Below, piece after piece: positions 40,203 through 47,621 of a DNA stretch of 49,026 nucleotides (positions within the stretch are counted from its first letter, which is position 1; each line of letters starts with the position of its first letter). Source of the DNA: JANWHF01 sp036276235 (GTDB lineage: Bacteria; Planctomycetota; Phycisphaerae; Tepidisphaerales; Tepidisphaeraceae); assembly GCA_036276235.1 (NCBI GenBank), contig DATBDZ010000413.1:1-49026 (forward strand). The letters are read 5' to 3'. The position numbers were made by a program, and so were the translations under genes. Below the pieces are notes generated by a model that was given only the letters and a program-made list of their open reading frames with translations, had not been told where the DNA came from and made no database searches.

Positions 40203-41783
40203 ATGGCCAAGACGAGCCTGTCCAACACGATCGACAAGACCGGCAATCGGGCGCGAACGCTGGCGTATCTGATCGCGCCGCTTTCCGTCGGCGGATCGGT
40301 TGCGCTGCGATATCTGGTCAATCCCGCGCTGCACGAGCGCGGCCGGATGATCACGTTTACGATGGCCGTCGCCATCAGCGCGCTGATTGGCGGGCTGGGG
40401 CCCGGCCTGCTGGCAACACTACTCGCGCTGATTACCGGGATTTTTGTTTTGTCGCCGTCGCCCGGTTCCGTCCTGCATTCCCCCGAATCCGTACTGACCC
40501 TTTTGTTTCTCTCCAACTCGCTGGTCATCTGCTGGCTGAGCAGCTCGCGCGATCGGGCAAACCGGGCGGCGCGGTTACTCACCCGCCAGCTTGAAGACCG
40601 CGTGGCCGAGCGGACGGCCGTGGCTGAGCAGAAGGCAATCGCTCTGGAAGAATCGCAACGGCAGTTGCGCGAGCAGGCGTCACTGCTGGGGTTGATCCTC
40701 GACAGCATCGGCGATGCCGTCATCGTCGTCGATGAAATGGCGCGGCCGCTTCATTACAACCCCGCTGCGCGCCGGCTCTTCGGCGCCGCCGCGCTGGATC
40801 AGGTGACGCTCCAAAGATCCGGCCAGGAGATCGGGCTCAATGAGCTGTTGTCGCAAACTTCGGCGCGTGATGAGGAAGTGGTGCTGCCACAAGATAGCGG
40901 CAAAACATGGCTGACCGTCGGCGTCCGTCCGCTTGCAGGCGACGCGCCGCGCGGGGCCGGCCACTCCACCGTCGCCGTTTTCCATGATGTCACCGCCAGC
41001 AAAACCACGGAGCTGCAGCTTCGCAAATACCAGATGCAGCTTCGATCGCTCGCTTCGGAGCTGACCCTCGCCGAGCAGCGAGAGCGGCGGCGAATCGCCG
41101 TCGAGCTGCACGATGACATCGCGCATCTATTGGTGATGTGCAAGCTTAAGCTTTCCTCGCTCAACCAGGCCGTGGGCGGATCGAGCCCGGATGCTACGGA
41201 AACATTTGACCAGATCAAAAGTGCGCTGGATGAAGCGATCGGCTATACCCGCACACTCATTTTCCGACTCAGCCCGCCCGTGCTGTATGAGCTGGGCCTG
41301 GAGGCGGCGGTCGAGTGGCTGGCGGCACAATTCAAATCGCGCCACGGGCTGACGGTTGAGATTCAGGATGACAGGCAGCCCAAGCCGCTGGGCGAAGACG
41401 TTCGCGCGGCACTCTTCCAGTCAGTCCGCGAATTGCTGTTCAACGTTGTCAAGCACGCCAATTCCAACCGCGCCATGATCTCACTTTCGCGAAGCGGCAA
41501 TGAAGTCCGTGTCACAGTGCAGGATGACGGAACAGGCTTCGACGCGCAGGCAAACGATCCCGATTCGCAATTGAAGGGCCTTGGCCTCTTCAGCATTCGC
41601 GAGCGAATCGATCTTTTAGGTGGCAAAGTGGAGGTGGCATCCACCGCCGGCCACGGAACGCGCGTCACCCTCACCGCACCGATCGTCGGCGATGACAGCG
41701 CGAATTCATCAGATCAGTTGCCGGCAGATCGCGATCTGGAACACCGGGCCGATGCGGCTCTCCCGAGGCCGTCGCATGTCTGA
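40203..41783 (+). CDS. membrane sensor histidine kinase, HisKA_3 type with DUF4118-like membrane region and PAS domain
   Basis: A 526-residue kinase of the NarX/UhpB class. Residues ~15-105 hold three to four membrane helices like the KdpD-type DUF4118 region (TLAYLIAPLSVGGSVALRYL, MAVAISALIGGLGPGLLATLLALITGIFVL). A coiled segment then leads to a PAS domain (LGLILDSIGDAVIVVDEMARPLHYNPAARRLFG). The dimerisation domain has the phospho-acceptor His in ERRRIAVELHDDIAHLL and is followed by HATPase_c motifs (RELLFNVVKHANS, DDGTGFD, GLGLFSIRERIDLLGG). The ATG at 40203 is chosen; GTG/ATG codons 40-50 bases upstream are possible. No LuxR-type partner regulator is nearby. The 3' end overlaps tag by eight bases. 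Confidence 0.88.
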   Translation: MAKTSLSNTIDKTGNRARTLAYLIAPLSVGGSVALRYLVNPALHERGRMITFTMAVAISALIGGLGPGLLATLLALITGIFVLSPSPGSVLHSPESVLTLLFLSNSLVICWLSSSRDRANRAARLLTRQLEDRVAERTAVAEQKAIALEESQRQLREQASLLGLILDSIGDAVIVVDEMARPLHYNPAARRLFGAAALDQVTLQRSGQEIGLNELLSQTSARDEEVVLPQDSGKTWLTVGVRPLAGDAPRGAGHSTVAVFHDVTASKTTELQLRKYQMQLRSLASELTLAEQRERRRIAVELHDDIAHLLVMCKLKLSSLNQAVGGSSPDATETFDQIKSALDEAIGYTRTLIFRLSPPVLYELGLEAAVEWLAAQFKSRHGLTVEIQDDRQPKPLGEDVRAALFQSVRELLFNVVKHANSNRAMISLSRSGNEVRVTVQDDGTGFDAQANDPDSQLKGLGLFSIRERIDLLGGKVEVASTAGHGTRVTLTAPIVGDDSANSSDQLPADRDLEHRADAALPRPSHV

Positions 41784-42363
41784 ACTCACTCGCTGCGCCT
41801 GGGCCACAACTCCGCTTGGAATCGCCTATCACGACACCGAGTGGGGCCGACCGGTTCACGATGATCGACTTCTCTTTGAGTTTCTCATCCTCGAGGGCGC
41901 GCAAGCGGGCTTGAGCTGGGAAACAATCCTGCAAAAACGCCAAGCCTATCGAAAAGCATTCAAGCAATTTGACGCGAGGAAGGTCGCACGCTTCGGTGCG
42001 GATGAGAAAACCCGCCTGATGAATAACGCCGGCATCGTCCGCAATCGGCTCAAGATCGAATCTTCCATCCGCAACGCAAAAGAATTCCTCAAGATTCAAA
42101 AAGAGTTCGGCAGCTTCGACTCGTACATCTGGCAATTCGTCGGCGGCAAACCCAAACAAAATGCGTGGAAGACCACGAAGCAGCTCCCCGCGCGCACCGC
42201 AGAGTCAGACGCGATGAGCAAGGACCTGAAACGCCGCGGATTTAATTTCGTCGGATCAACAATCTGCTACGCGTTCATGCAGGCGGTCGGTATGGTGGAT
42301 GATCATTTGGAAAGTTGTTTTGTACGAGCTGGAAAAATGCGTGATGCTTCCGCAAATGCGTAA
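41776..42363 (+). CDS. tag: DNA-3-methyladenine glycosylase I
   Basis: A 195-residue base-excision repair glycosylase that removes 3-methyladenine. The N terminus TRCAWATTPLGIAYHDTEWGRPVHDDRLLFEFL holds the first zinc-site Cys and His. EGAQAGLSWETIL carries the catalytic-region Glu, and FVGSTICYAFMQAVGMVDDHLESCF has the C-terminal zinc His/Cys. The start overlaps the kinase gene by eight bases, so the two are probably co-expressed. The TAA stop (42361-42363) is formed by the first units of a heptamer array. Confidence 0.93.
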   Translation: MSELTRCAWATTPLGIAYHDTEWGRPVHDDRLLFEFLILEGAQAGLSWETILQKRQAYRKAFKQFDARKVARFGADEKTRLMNNAGIVRNRLKIESSIRNAKEFLKIQKEFGSFDSYIWQFVGGKPKQNAWKTTKQLPARTAESDAMSKDLKRRGFNFVGSTICYAFMQAVGMVDDHLESCFVRAGKMRDASANA

Positions 42364-42457
42364 TGCGTAATTCGTAATGCGTAAGAAGGAGAATGCATTA
42401 CGCTTTACGCTTTACGCATCACGCATCACGCATTACGCATCACTCATCACGCATCAC
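42355..42457. repeat. tandem heptamer hairpin array (ATGCGTA / CATCACG) between convergent genes
   Basis: About four forward units (ATGCGTA, ATTCGTA) at 42355-42385 and about nine inverted units (CATTACG, CTTTACG, CATCACG) at 42394-42457. The array contributes the stop codons of both flanking convergent genes: TAA of tag on the left and TGA of the ThuA gene on the right. It is well placed as a shared terminator hairpin. Confidence 0.85.
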
Positions 42458-43470
42458 TTCTCTTTCACCACAAAATCATCCGGCTTCAACCCCTTCTTGT
42501 ATCCCTTGAATCCGTAATTGGCCGGCTGATAGTCGAAGTCGATGGTCACATCCGCCTTGGCGGGGACATCCATCTTCAGACCCCAGTAGACGCCATTAAC
42601 GACCATGCGGCGAAGGCCTTCATTCTTGAAATCGGTGGCGGCACCGATGGTGGTGCAGAGGATTCGGTTTTCCTTGCCGGCTTCGTTCTTGTAGATGCGC
42701 GTCCAGGCGATCGGCATCATCGGGTCATTCACCGCCTGCTGTTGTTTGTCCGTGGCCCGGGTCTTCGTGTTGGTGGCGGGAGCGCTGTCGGGCGTCATGC
42801 CGGAGAGAACCTGCCCGCGCAGGAGGATCTTCACATCGGCCACCGGGTATCCTTCGTAGACATCAGTGGTGGTGAAGATATCTTCGACGCCATTCATCAC
42901 CGGGCTGTCCTTGGCTCCCGGCTCGACGATCGCACGCGTCGCCTGCTTCGTGTGGTTGCCCCAATGATTGACCCATCCCTCGCCGAGCACGCGCTTGCCC
43001 CAGTTGGTCATCTCGCGATGCGTTCCCTTCTTGACCTGAAACGCGTGGGTGGCGGTGCGCAGGCCGATGATCGGCACGCCGCGCTTGTAGGCGTCGATGA
43101 AATGCTGCATCGCGTCATCGGGCCAGTCGCGAAAACGCGTCTGCAGGATGATCGCGTCGGCAGTGTCCAGCGCCTCGGCTCCGGGAAGCGATTGCTGATT
43201 GTCCGGGTTGATCGTTCCATCCGGGTCGAGCGCGAAGAGCACCGTGCACTTGAACCCATGCTTCTGGGCCAGCAGCCTTGCGAGCATCGGCAGTCCTTCT
43301 TCGCTGCGATACTCCTCGTCGCCGCTGATGAGGACGATCTGCTTGCCGACGCCGGGGCCAGCCTTGCCTTCATAGACGACCGTGTTTGCGGCGTGTGCGC
43401 TACTCGCCAAAGCGATCAGCCCCAACAGTGAGAAAATCCACAAACCTGGTATCGCGTATTTCGTATTCAT
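42454..43470 (-). CDS. exported ThuA domain protein
   Basis: A 338-residue protein with a signal peptide (LWIFSLLGLIALASSAHA, cleavage near residue 28) and a ThuA-like, class-I-glutamine-amidotransferase-like fold. Visible parts are KQIVLISGDEEYRSEEGLPMLARLL, DTADAIILQTRFRDWPDDAMQHFIDAYKRGVPIIGLRT, GTHREMTNWGKRVLGEGWVNHWGNH and GVYWGLKMDVP. ThuA-domain proteins are very numerous in planctomycetes and are linked to carbohydrate use, but the activity is not settled. AGGA lies nine bases before the ATG. The TGA stop is within a heptamer array shared with tag. Confidence 0.85.
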   Translation of the reverse strand: MNTKYAIPGLWIFSLLGLIALASSAHAANTVVYEGKAGPGVGKQIVLISGDEEYRSEEGLPMLARLLAQKHGFKCTVLFALDPDGTINPDNQQSLPGAEALDTADAIILQTRFRDWPDDAMQHFIDAYKRGVPIIGLRTATHAFQVKKGTHREMTNWGKRVLGEGWVNHWGNHTKQATRAIVEPGAKDSPVMNGVEDIFTTTDVYEGYPVADVKILLRGQVLSGMTPDSAPATNTKTRATDKQQQAVNDPMMPIAWTRIYKNEAGKENRILCTTIGAATDFKNEGLRRMVVNGVYWGLKMDVPAKADVTIDFDYQPANYGFKGYKKGLKPDDFVVKEK

Positions 43471-43592
43471 TTGAGTGAGTCCTGATGAGTTCTAACCGTT
43501 TAGTCCGCCGAGCCGACTTGATTATTCTACCGGGGAAATGCGGCAGCGTTTTGCGGTATCGCTGAATTGCGCATATCATCCCGTGCTGGATC

Positions 43593-43717
43593 GTGGGTCA
43601 GTTTGGGTGCCACAGGTCGGCGTACTCGCAGACCTGTGCGTGCCTCGCACGGCGACGGCACAGGTCTCGGAATACCGCGACCTGTGGCACCCAATGCGGA
43701 ATTTAAACTGACTCACT
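43593..43717. repeat. large palindrome, GGTGCCACAGGTC family, copy 1
   Basis: Outer arms GTGGGTCAGTTT and AAACTGACTCAC enclose GGGTGCCACAGGTC...GACCTGTGGCACCC and further GACCTGTGC/GCACAGGTC pairs, about 125 bp in all. A close copy lies at 44733-44836, so the parvulin gene is flanked by both. The region 43471-43778 contains nothing else I recognise. Confidence 0.75.
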
Positions 43718-43778
43718 ACCCCAGACGAGATTAGAGGATCGCGCGGCGCTCAGCGCCAAATTTCCCATAGGAGCTTTC

Positions 43779-44708
43779 TTGAATTACCGAATATTTAGCA
43801 TGGCATCGATCGTGTCTTTCCTCATGGCGCTGGCACCGCTCGCCGCGAACGCACAAAACGCGCCGGCCGCCGCCGCCCCTCCGGCGAGCCAGCCGGCGGT
43901 TGATCCGGCGAAGGTGGTCATCACCATCGGTGATATCAAAATCACCGCCGGCGATTTCAATACCTACATCGCCGATCTTCCGCCCGAACAGCAGGCACAG
44001 GTGATCAATCGCCCGGATGGCCGCCGACGGCTGGCCGAGGAGATCGTCAAGCTCAAGATTCTTTCCGCCGAGGCCCGCAAGCGCCAGCTCGATCAAACCA
44101 CCAAGACCAAGATCATCTACGAGCAGTTGCTGGCCAACGCGCTGATGACCGATCTGACCGAGCAACGGGCCGAGAACGAGAAGTTCTTCAACGAGCACAA
44201 GGACTATTTCGACGAAGTGAAGGCCCGCCACATTCTGGTTACGGTCGAAGGATCGCCGGTCCCAGGCGCACATCTCACCGATGCCCAGGCGAAAGCCAAG
44301 GCTGAAGGAATCAAGAAGCGGCTGGATAAGGGCGAGGATTTCGCCGCGATCGCACGCACCGAATCGGATGATGGCGGCTCGGGCAAAATGGGCGGCGATC
44401 TGGGTGCCGTCTCGCGCGGGATGATGGTCGCCCCATTTGAGGAAGCGTGCTTCTCGCTTAAGAAGATGGAGATCAGCCAGCCGGTCAAAACGCAGTTTGG
44501 CTATCACATTATTCAGGTGACGGACCGAAGCGCGGTGACGTTTGACCAGGCCCGCCAGGCGGTGGCGCAGCGCCGGCTGGATGCATTGATCGACCAGCTT
44601 AAGGAGGCGGCAAAGCCTCAATTGGATGATTCGTTCTTCGGGGCACCCGCCCCCGCGCCCAAGGCGCAAGCCCCCGCCACACCCGCCCCAGCGACGGCAT
44701 CGCGGTAA
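43779..44708 (+). CDS. exported parvulin-type peptidyl-prolyl isomerase
   Basis: A 309-residue periplasmic foldase of the PpiC/SurA/PrsA group. The start is read as TTG at 43779, because AGGAG lies five bases upstream and the next ATG (43800) does not have such a site. A signal peptide ends at ALAPLAANAQ. An N-terminal chaperone-like helical part (VITIGDIKITAGDFNTYIADLP to ANALMTDLTEQRAENEKFF) precedes the rotamase domain (EVKARHILVTVEG, GEDFAAIARTESDDGGSGKMGGDLG, MVAPFEEACFSLKKMEISQPVKTQFGYHIIQV). The tail is Pro/Ala-rich (PAPAPKAQAPATPAP). Confidence 0.9.
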   Translation: MNYRIFSMASIVSFLMALAPLAANAQNAPAAAAPPASQPAVDPAKVVITIGDIKITAGDFNTYIADLPPEQQAQVINRPDGRRRLAEEIVKLKILSAEARKRQLDQTTKTKIIYEQLLANALMTDLTEQRAENEKFFNEHKDYFDEVKARHILVTVEGSPVPGAHLTDAQAKAKAEGIKKRLDKGEDFAAIARTESDDGGSGKMGGDLGAVSRGMMVAPFEEACFSLKKMEISQPVKTQFGYHIIQVTDRSAVTFDQARQAVAQRRLDALIDQLKEAAKPQLDDSFFGAPAPAPKAQAPATPAPATASR

Positions 44709-44732
44709 TTCAATTGCTCAACGACGGGTCGA

Positions 44733-44836
44733 GGGTCAGCTCGGGTGCCACAGGTCGGCGTACTCGCAGACCTGTGCTTTTTTAACCGAGCGGGAAGACA
44801 CAGGTCTCGGAGTACCGCGACCTGTGGCACCCAAGG
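44733..44836. repeat. large palindrome, GGTGCCACAGGTC family, copy 2
   Basis: Arms GGGTGCCACAGGTCGGCGTA... and ..GACCTGTGGCACCC with the same inner ACTCGCAGACCTGTG and CACAGGTCTCGGAGTACCGC pieces as copy 1. The central loop differs (CTTTTTTAACCGAGCGGGAAG). It lies 25 bp after the parvulin gene and 12 bp after the tiny lipoprotein gene on the other strand, so it may end both transcripts. Confidence 0.75.
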
Positions 44837-44847
44837 AGTTTGATCGT

Positions 44848-44952
44848 TCATCGCCCACTGATTCCAGAGGTAGGCAAGCGCGCCTCGTGAATGGTCTTTT
44901 CGCACCCGATCGCGCCGAACACGATTGCCGCCAGAAGGATGAGTCGGATCAC
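44848..44952 (-). CDS. tiny putative lipoprotein (34 residues)
   Basis: A short open frame starting with GTG at 44952, with AAAGGAG five bases upstream. It encodes VIRLILLAAIVFGAIGC followed by EKTIHEARLPTSGISGR. This is one basic residue, a hydrophobic core and a lipobox-like AIGC with Cys17, leaving a mature peptide of 18 residues. Size and style recall entericidin-like small lipoproteins, but there is no family match I can name. The strong ribosome site and lipobox make it credible; a chance frame cannot be excluded. Confidence 0.45.
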   Translation of the reverse strand: MIRLILLAAIVFGAIGCEKTIHEARLPTSGISGR

Positions 44953-45057
44953 TGATGCTCCTTTAAGTTCTCGTTGGCCGATCATACAGATTTCTCTTTG
45001 CGCCAAACACGGTTGGAGTTAGGATGGTCCAACTTTCTCCAATCGCGGAGCCTGGCG

Positions 45058-45330
45058 ATGGAACGACGCATATATCATTTCGACGGCCGCGTGCAGGGGG
45101 TCGGCTTTCGGTACACCGCGCAAAACATCGCGATGCGCTACAACGTGCATGGCTACGTCCGCAACTTGGTCGATGGCCGTGTCGAGTTGGTGATGGAAGG
45201 GGATGACGACCAGATGGAGCAGGTTGTCGACTCGCTGCGCCAGCGCATGAACGGGTATATCCGCAAAGTCGAGACGCAAGCCGCGCCCGCCACGGGGGAG
45301 TTCGAGACGTTTGGAATCCGCCACTATTAA
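45058..45330 (+). CDS. acyP: acylphosphatase
   Basis: A 90-residue enzyme that hydrolyses carboxyl-phosphate bonds. It has the family signature GRVQGVGFRYTAQNIA with the phosphate-binding loop and catalytic Arg, and NVHGYVRNLVDGRVELVMEGD with the catalytic Asn. GGAG lies seven bases before the ATG at 45058; an in-frame start further upstream would only add a non-conserved leader. It is convergent with spoVG, 22 bp away. Confidence 0.93.
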   Translation: MERRIYHFDGRVQGVGFRYTAQNIAMRYNVHGYVRNLVDGRVELVMEGDDDQMEQVVDSLRQRMNGYIRKVETQAAPATGEFETFGIRHY

Positions 45331-45352
45331 CGATTAGCACCAGATGGCGTCG

Positions 45353-45913
45353 TCAGGCCATCGGCGAGGACGCCACGCGCGAATGGCCCGCCGCATGATC
45401 GACCGCCACTGTCGTGTCATGACCCGGATGGGCGCGCAGCGGGCGCGGAGGCGCATCAAATCTTGGCGGCACATCAAAGCTATCGAAATCCTCCCCATCG
45501 AGCGGCAGGGGCACATAACCCGGCTCTTTGCTGCGCTGCACCTCACGGGCAAATTCCTGCAAGACGCGCTGCTCGATTTCCGAGCGGCAGCCGGCGCTGA
45601 TCGGATGCGCAATATCGGCGTGCAGCTTCACGCGCTGGTGGCCGTTGCCGTTGCGGTATTGCTGATAACGCTCCTCATTGAGCCGCCGCCCGCAGTTGTT
45701 GCAATAGCGGGCGCGCAGATGGTTCTTATCGTTGCAATTGGGGCAATGATCGGCGAGTTTTCGCGAGGGCATCGCGAGGAACAGGCCGTCGTTGCCGTCG
45801 ATCAATTTCACGTCGCGGACGACGAACGTGTCGTCGAACGTCAGGGAGCAGAAGGCTTTGAGACGGCTGCCTCGCTGGCTGCAGAGATTGATGCGAACTT
45901 CCGTCAACTGCAT
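45353..45913 (-). CDS. spoVG: SpoVG family protein with inserted zinc ribbon
   Basis: A protein of about 186 residues, twice the usual SpoVG length. GGAGGT lies five bases before the ATG at 45913. The SpoVG fold is split: the first part MQLTEVRINL..FDDTFVVRDVKLIDGNDGLFLAMPSRK is followed by a zinc-ribbon-like insert with Cys57, Cys60, Cys71 and Cys74 (HCPNCN ... YCNNCG). The family's ADIAHPISAGCRSEIEQRVLQEF resumes at ~99. A Pro/Asp-rich tail of ~65 residues ends the protein. SpoVG proteins are site-specific DNA/RNA binders; the insert should add a second nucleic-acid- or protein-binding site. It follows ispE on the same strand, an order also known from Firmicutes. Confidence 0.9.
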   Translation of the reverse strand: MQLTEVRINLCSQRGSRLKAFCSLTFDDTFVVRDVKLIDGNDGLFLAMPSRKLADHCPNCNDKNHLRARYCNNCGRRLNEERYQQYRNGNGHQRVKLHADIAHPISAGCRSEIEQRVLQEFAREVQRSKEPGYVPLPLDGEDFDSFDVPPRFDAPPRPLRAHPGHDTTVAVDHAAGHSRVASSPMA

Positions 45914-45972
45914 GATGCACCTCCGGTGCAAATCCAAGGATGAAGCGACATGGCCCCGGAAAGGCACCCATC

Positions 45973-46015
45973 GTCAGATCAGATGTGCGGCTCCATTTGA
46001 GCCATGCGATCTGAC
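45973..46015. terminator. stem-loop in the ispE-spoVG intergenic region
   Basis: GTCAGATC (45973-45980) pairs with GATCTGAC (46008-46015), and inside it GGCTC pairs with GAGCC. No T-tract follows. It lies 60 bp before the spoVG start and 79 bp after ispE, so it could be a terminator, an attenuator or a processing site. Confidence 0.45.
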
Positions 46016-46093
46016 AACAGATGCACTTTCACAATTGCAGACTCTCCCTTCCACTAGCTAACGAACGGCAGACAGACGTTATTCCTCAATAAA

Positions 46094-47017
46094 TCATTTG
46101 TGCAAATCATCGTTCCACACTGGCGCCATCTCGATCGCGATGGCGCGAACTCTGTGAGCCTCCGAAATATCTCGCGCGGCTTTTTCCGCCGGTGCTTCGG
46201 AATCGAACAGCGAAAACAGGCTGCTCCCGCTGCCACTCATGCGAACCGGCTGGCCGATCGATTGCTCGATATCACGGCGCAGAGCGCCAAGCGCCGGCTC
46301 GATCGCAAACGCGGGCGGCTCCAAATCGTTCACCAGCAGCGGCATCAATCGCGCAGCGCCCAGTCGGGTCCACGCGTTCCAATCCGGCTGGTTATCAATC
46401 TCCTCAATTCGTCCAAGATTCATTGCATCAAACTGCTTGTAAACCCGCGGCGTGGGCATTTCGATCGCGGGAAGGATGAGCATCGCCCAGCGCGGCGTCG
46501 GCCGCGCGATTGGCGTTACGATTTCCCCGCGTCCTTTGCACACACTCGATGACCCGAAAAAGAAAAACGATAAATCGCTCCCGAACCGAGCGGCAAACGA
46601 TGCCAGAGCAGGGCGTGCCGCGCCCGTGTTCCACAGATGGTTAACGGCCAGCAGCGCCGTCGCGCCATCCGAGCTTCCGCCACCAAGACCCGCGCCGGCG
46701 GGAATCCGCTTTTGCAGCGACGCTTTCAGCGGATCGATCCGCGCCCCAGTATCCGTGGCACATTCAGTTGCCCAGGCTTCGGTAACGCGGACCACCAGAT
46801 TTCGCTGGTCGCACGGCAAATCCGGACGGTCGCACGTCAACTCAATCGGCGATCGCTCGGAAACGTGCTCGGATTGCAAATTCGATTGCGTTTCGAATGT
46901 CAGGATGTCAAAGAGCCCGATCGTGCAGAACCAGGACAACAGCGGATGAAAGCCGTCAGAACGAGGCGGCCCAACCCGCAAATGAAGATTGATCTTCGCC
47001 GGTGCAAGCAAGCGCAT
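46094..47017 (-). CDS. ispE: 4-diphosphocytidyl-2-C-methyl-D-erythritol kinase
   Basis: A GHMP kinase of the MEP isoprenoid pathway, about 307 residues from the ATG at 47017 (MRLLAPAKINLHLRVG, the family N terminus). An ATG seven codons upstream is a less likely start. It has the ATP-binding motif PAGAGLGGGSSDGATALLAV, GSDLSFFFFGSSSVCKGRGE and the C-terminal VRMSGSGSSLFSLFD. Together with ispF in this window it shows isoprenoid synthesis by the MEP route. Confidence 0.93.
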   Translation of the reverse strand: MRLLAPAKINLHLRVGPPRSDGFHPLLSWFCTIGLFDILTFETQSNLQSEHVSERSPIELTCDRPDLPCDQRNLVVRVTEAWATECATDTGARIDPLKASLQKRIPAGAGLGGGSSDGATALLAVNHLWNTGAARPALASFAARFGSDLSFFFFGSSSVCKGRGEIVTPIARPTPRWAMLILPAIEMPTPRVYKQFDAMNLGRIEEIDNQPDWNAWTRLGAARLMPLLVNDLEPPAFAIEPALGALRRDIEQSIGQPVRMSGSGSSLFSLFDSEAPAEKAARDISEAHRVRAIAIEMAPVWNDDLHK

Positions 47018-47298
47018 CGCCGCACTTTCATGCAGCATAGGCTGCTGTCAAGCGCCGGATGTTCCATCAACGAAAGTTGTCCTCGACCGACCGCTATCCG
47101 AAATGAACCGTTCCGAGCCTGGGACGCTCGACGAATTGGTCAATTAAAAATACGCCTCCCAAGTCGGCGGGTCAATCAAAAACAGATTCCCACCCGCGTT
47201 CTCTCATCTGGCTTTCATAAATGTGTAACCGAGCAGCGTTCCCACAGAACTAACGATGCGCGCCGATGGAAAAGGTTTCGTTGGAGCAACGAAGGCGC

Positions 47299-47336
47299 AA
47301 AAAAAACACCGGCCGCGGTGTGGTCGCGGCCGGTGT
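47299..47336 (-). terminator. intrinsic terminator, leftward
   Basis: A perfect 12-bp stem ACACCGGCCGCG (47306-47317) / CGCGGCCGGTGT (47325-47336) with a 7-base loop. On the minus strand it is followed directly by eight T (A-run at 47299-47306). It ends a leftward transcript coming from the lptG side. The 47039-47621 gap holds no protein gene I can support, so a 3' untranslated region or small RNA ends here. Confidence 0.8.
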
Positions 47337-47483
47337 CGCCAGAAAGTGGGAAGGGGAGCGTCGTTGCCAGGTGCCCCGTTCGACCACCCTCACAGGCAGC
47401 CATCGGGTTAACGCACCTGACAAGAAGGATGTACGATTCGATGCGCGGGGAGGCAAATGGAAAATGCAGGAGTGAGCGGAAGG

Positions 47484-47615
47484 AGTCAGGAGCCAGGAGC
47501 CAGTAGAATGCAAGAAATGGGGTAATCAGGAGATCGCAGTCAAGAGCCCGGAGAACACAAGAAGCCCGGTTCTAATGACTTATTCTGCGTCTCCTGGCTC
47601 CTGGCTCCTGTCTCC
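47484..47615. repeat. tandem heptamer hairpin array (GGAGCCA / CTCCTGG)
   Basis: Three forward units (GGAGTCA, GGAGCCA, GGAGCCA, about 47484-47505) and three to four inverted units (CTCCTGG, CTCCTGG, CTCCTGT; 47591-47615), about 85 bp apart. The right end is 6 bp from the stop codon of the permease gene. Confidence 0.7.
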
Positions 47616-47621
47616 TTCCCC

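Noticed and set aside
47266..47475. 69-codon plus-strand open frame between ispE and the permease gene
   Set aside because: No ribosome site, Lys/Arg-rich composition, and it runs through an intrinsic terminator hairpin on the other strand.
47337..47480. Candidate SRP (4.5S) or 6S RNA
   Set aside because: The conserved GGAAG..AGCAG tetraloop region of SRP RNA is absent and no 6S-like long bubble helix could be drawn by eye.
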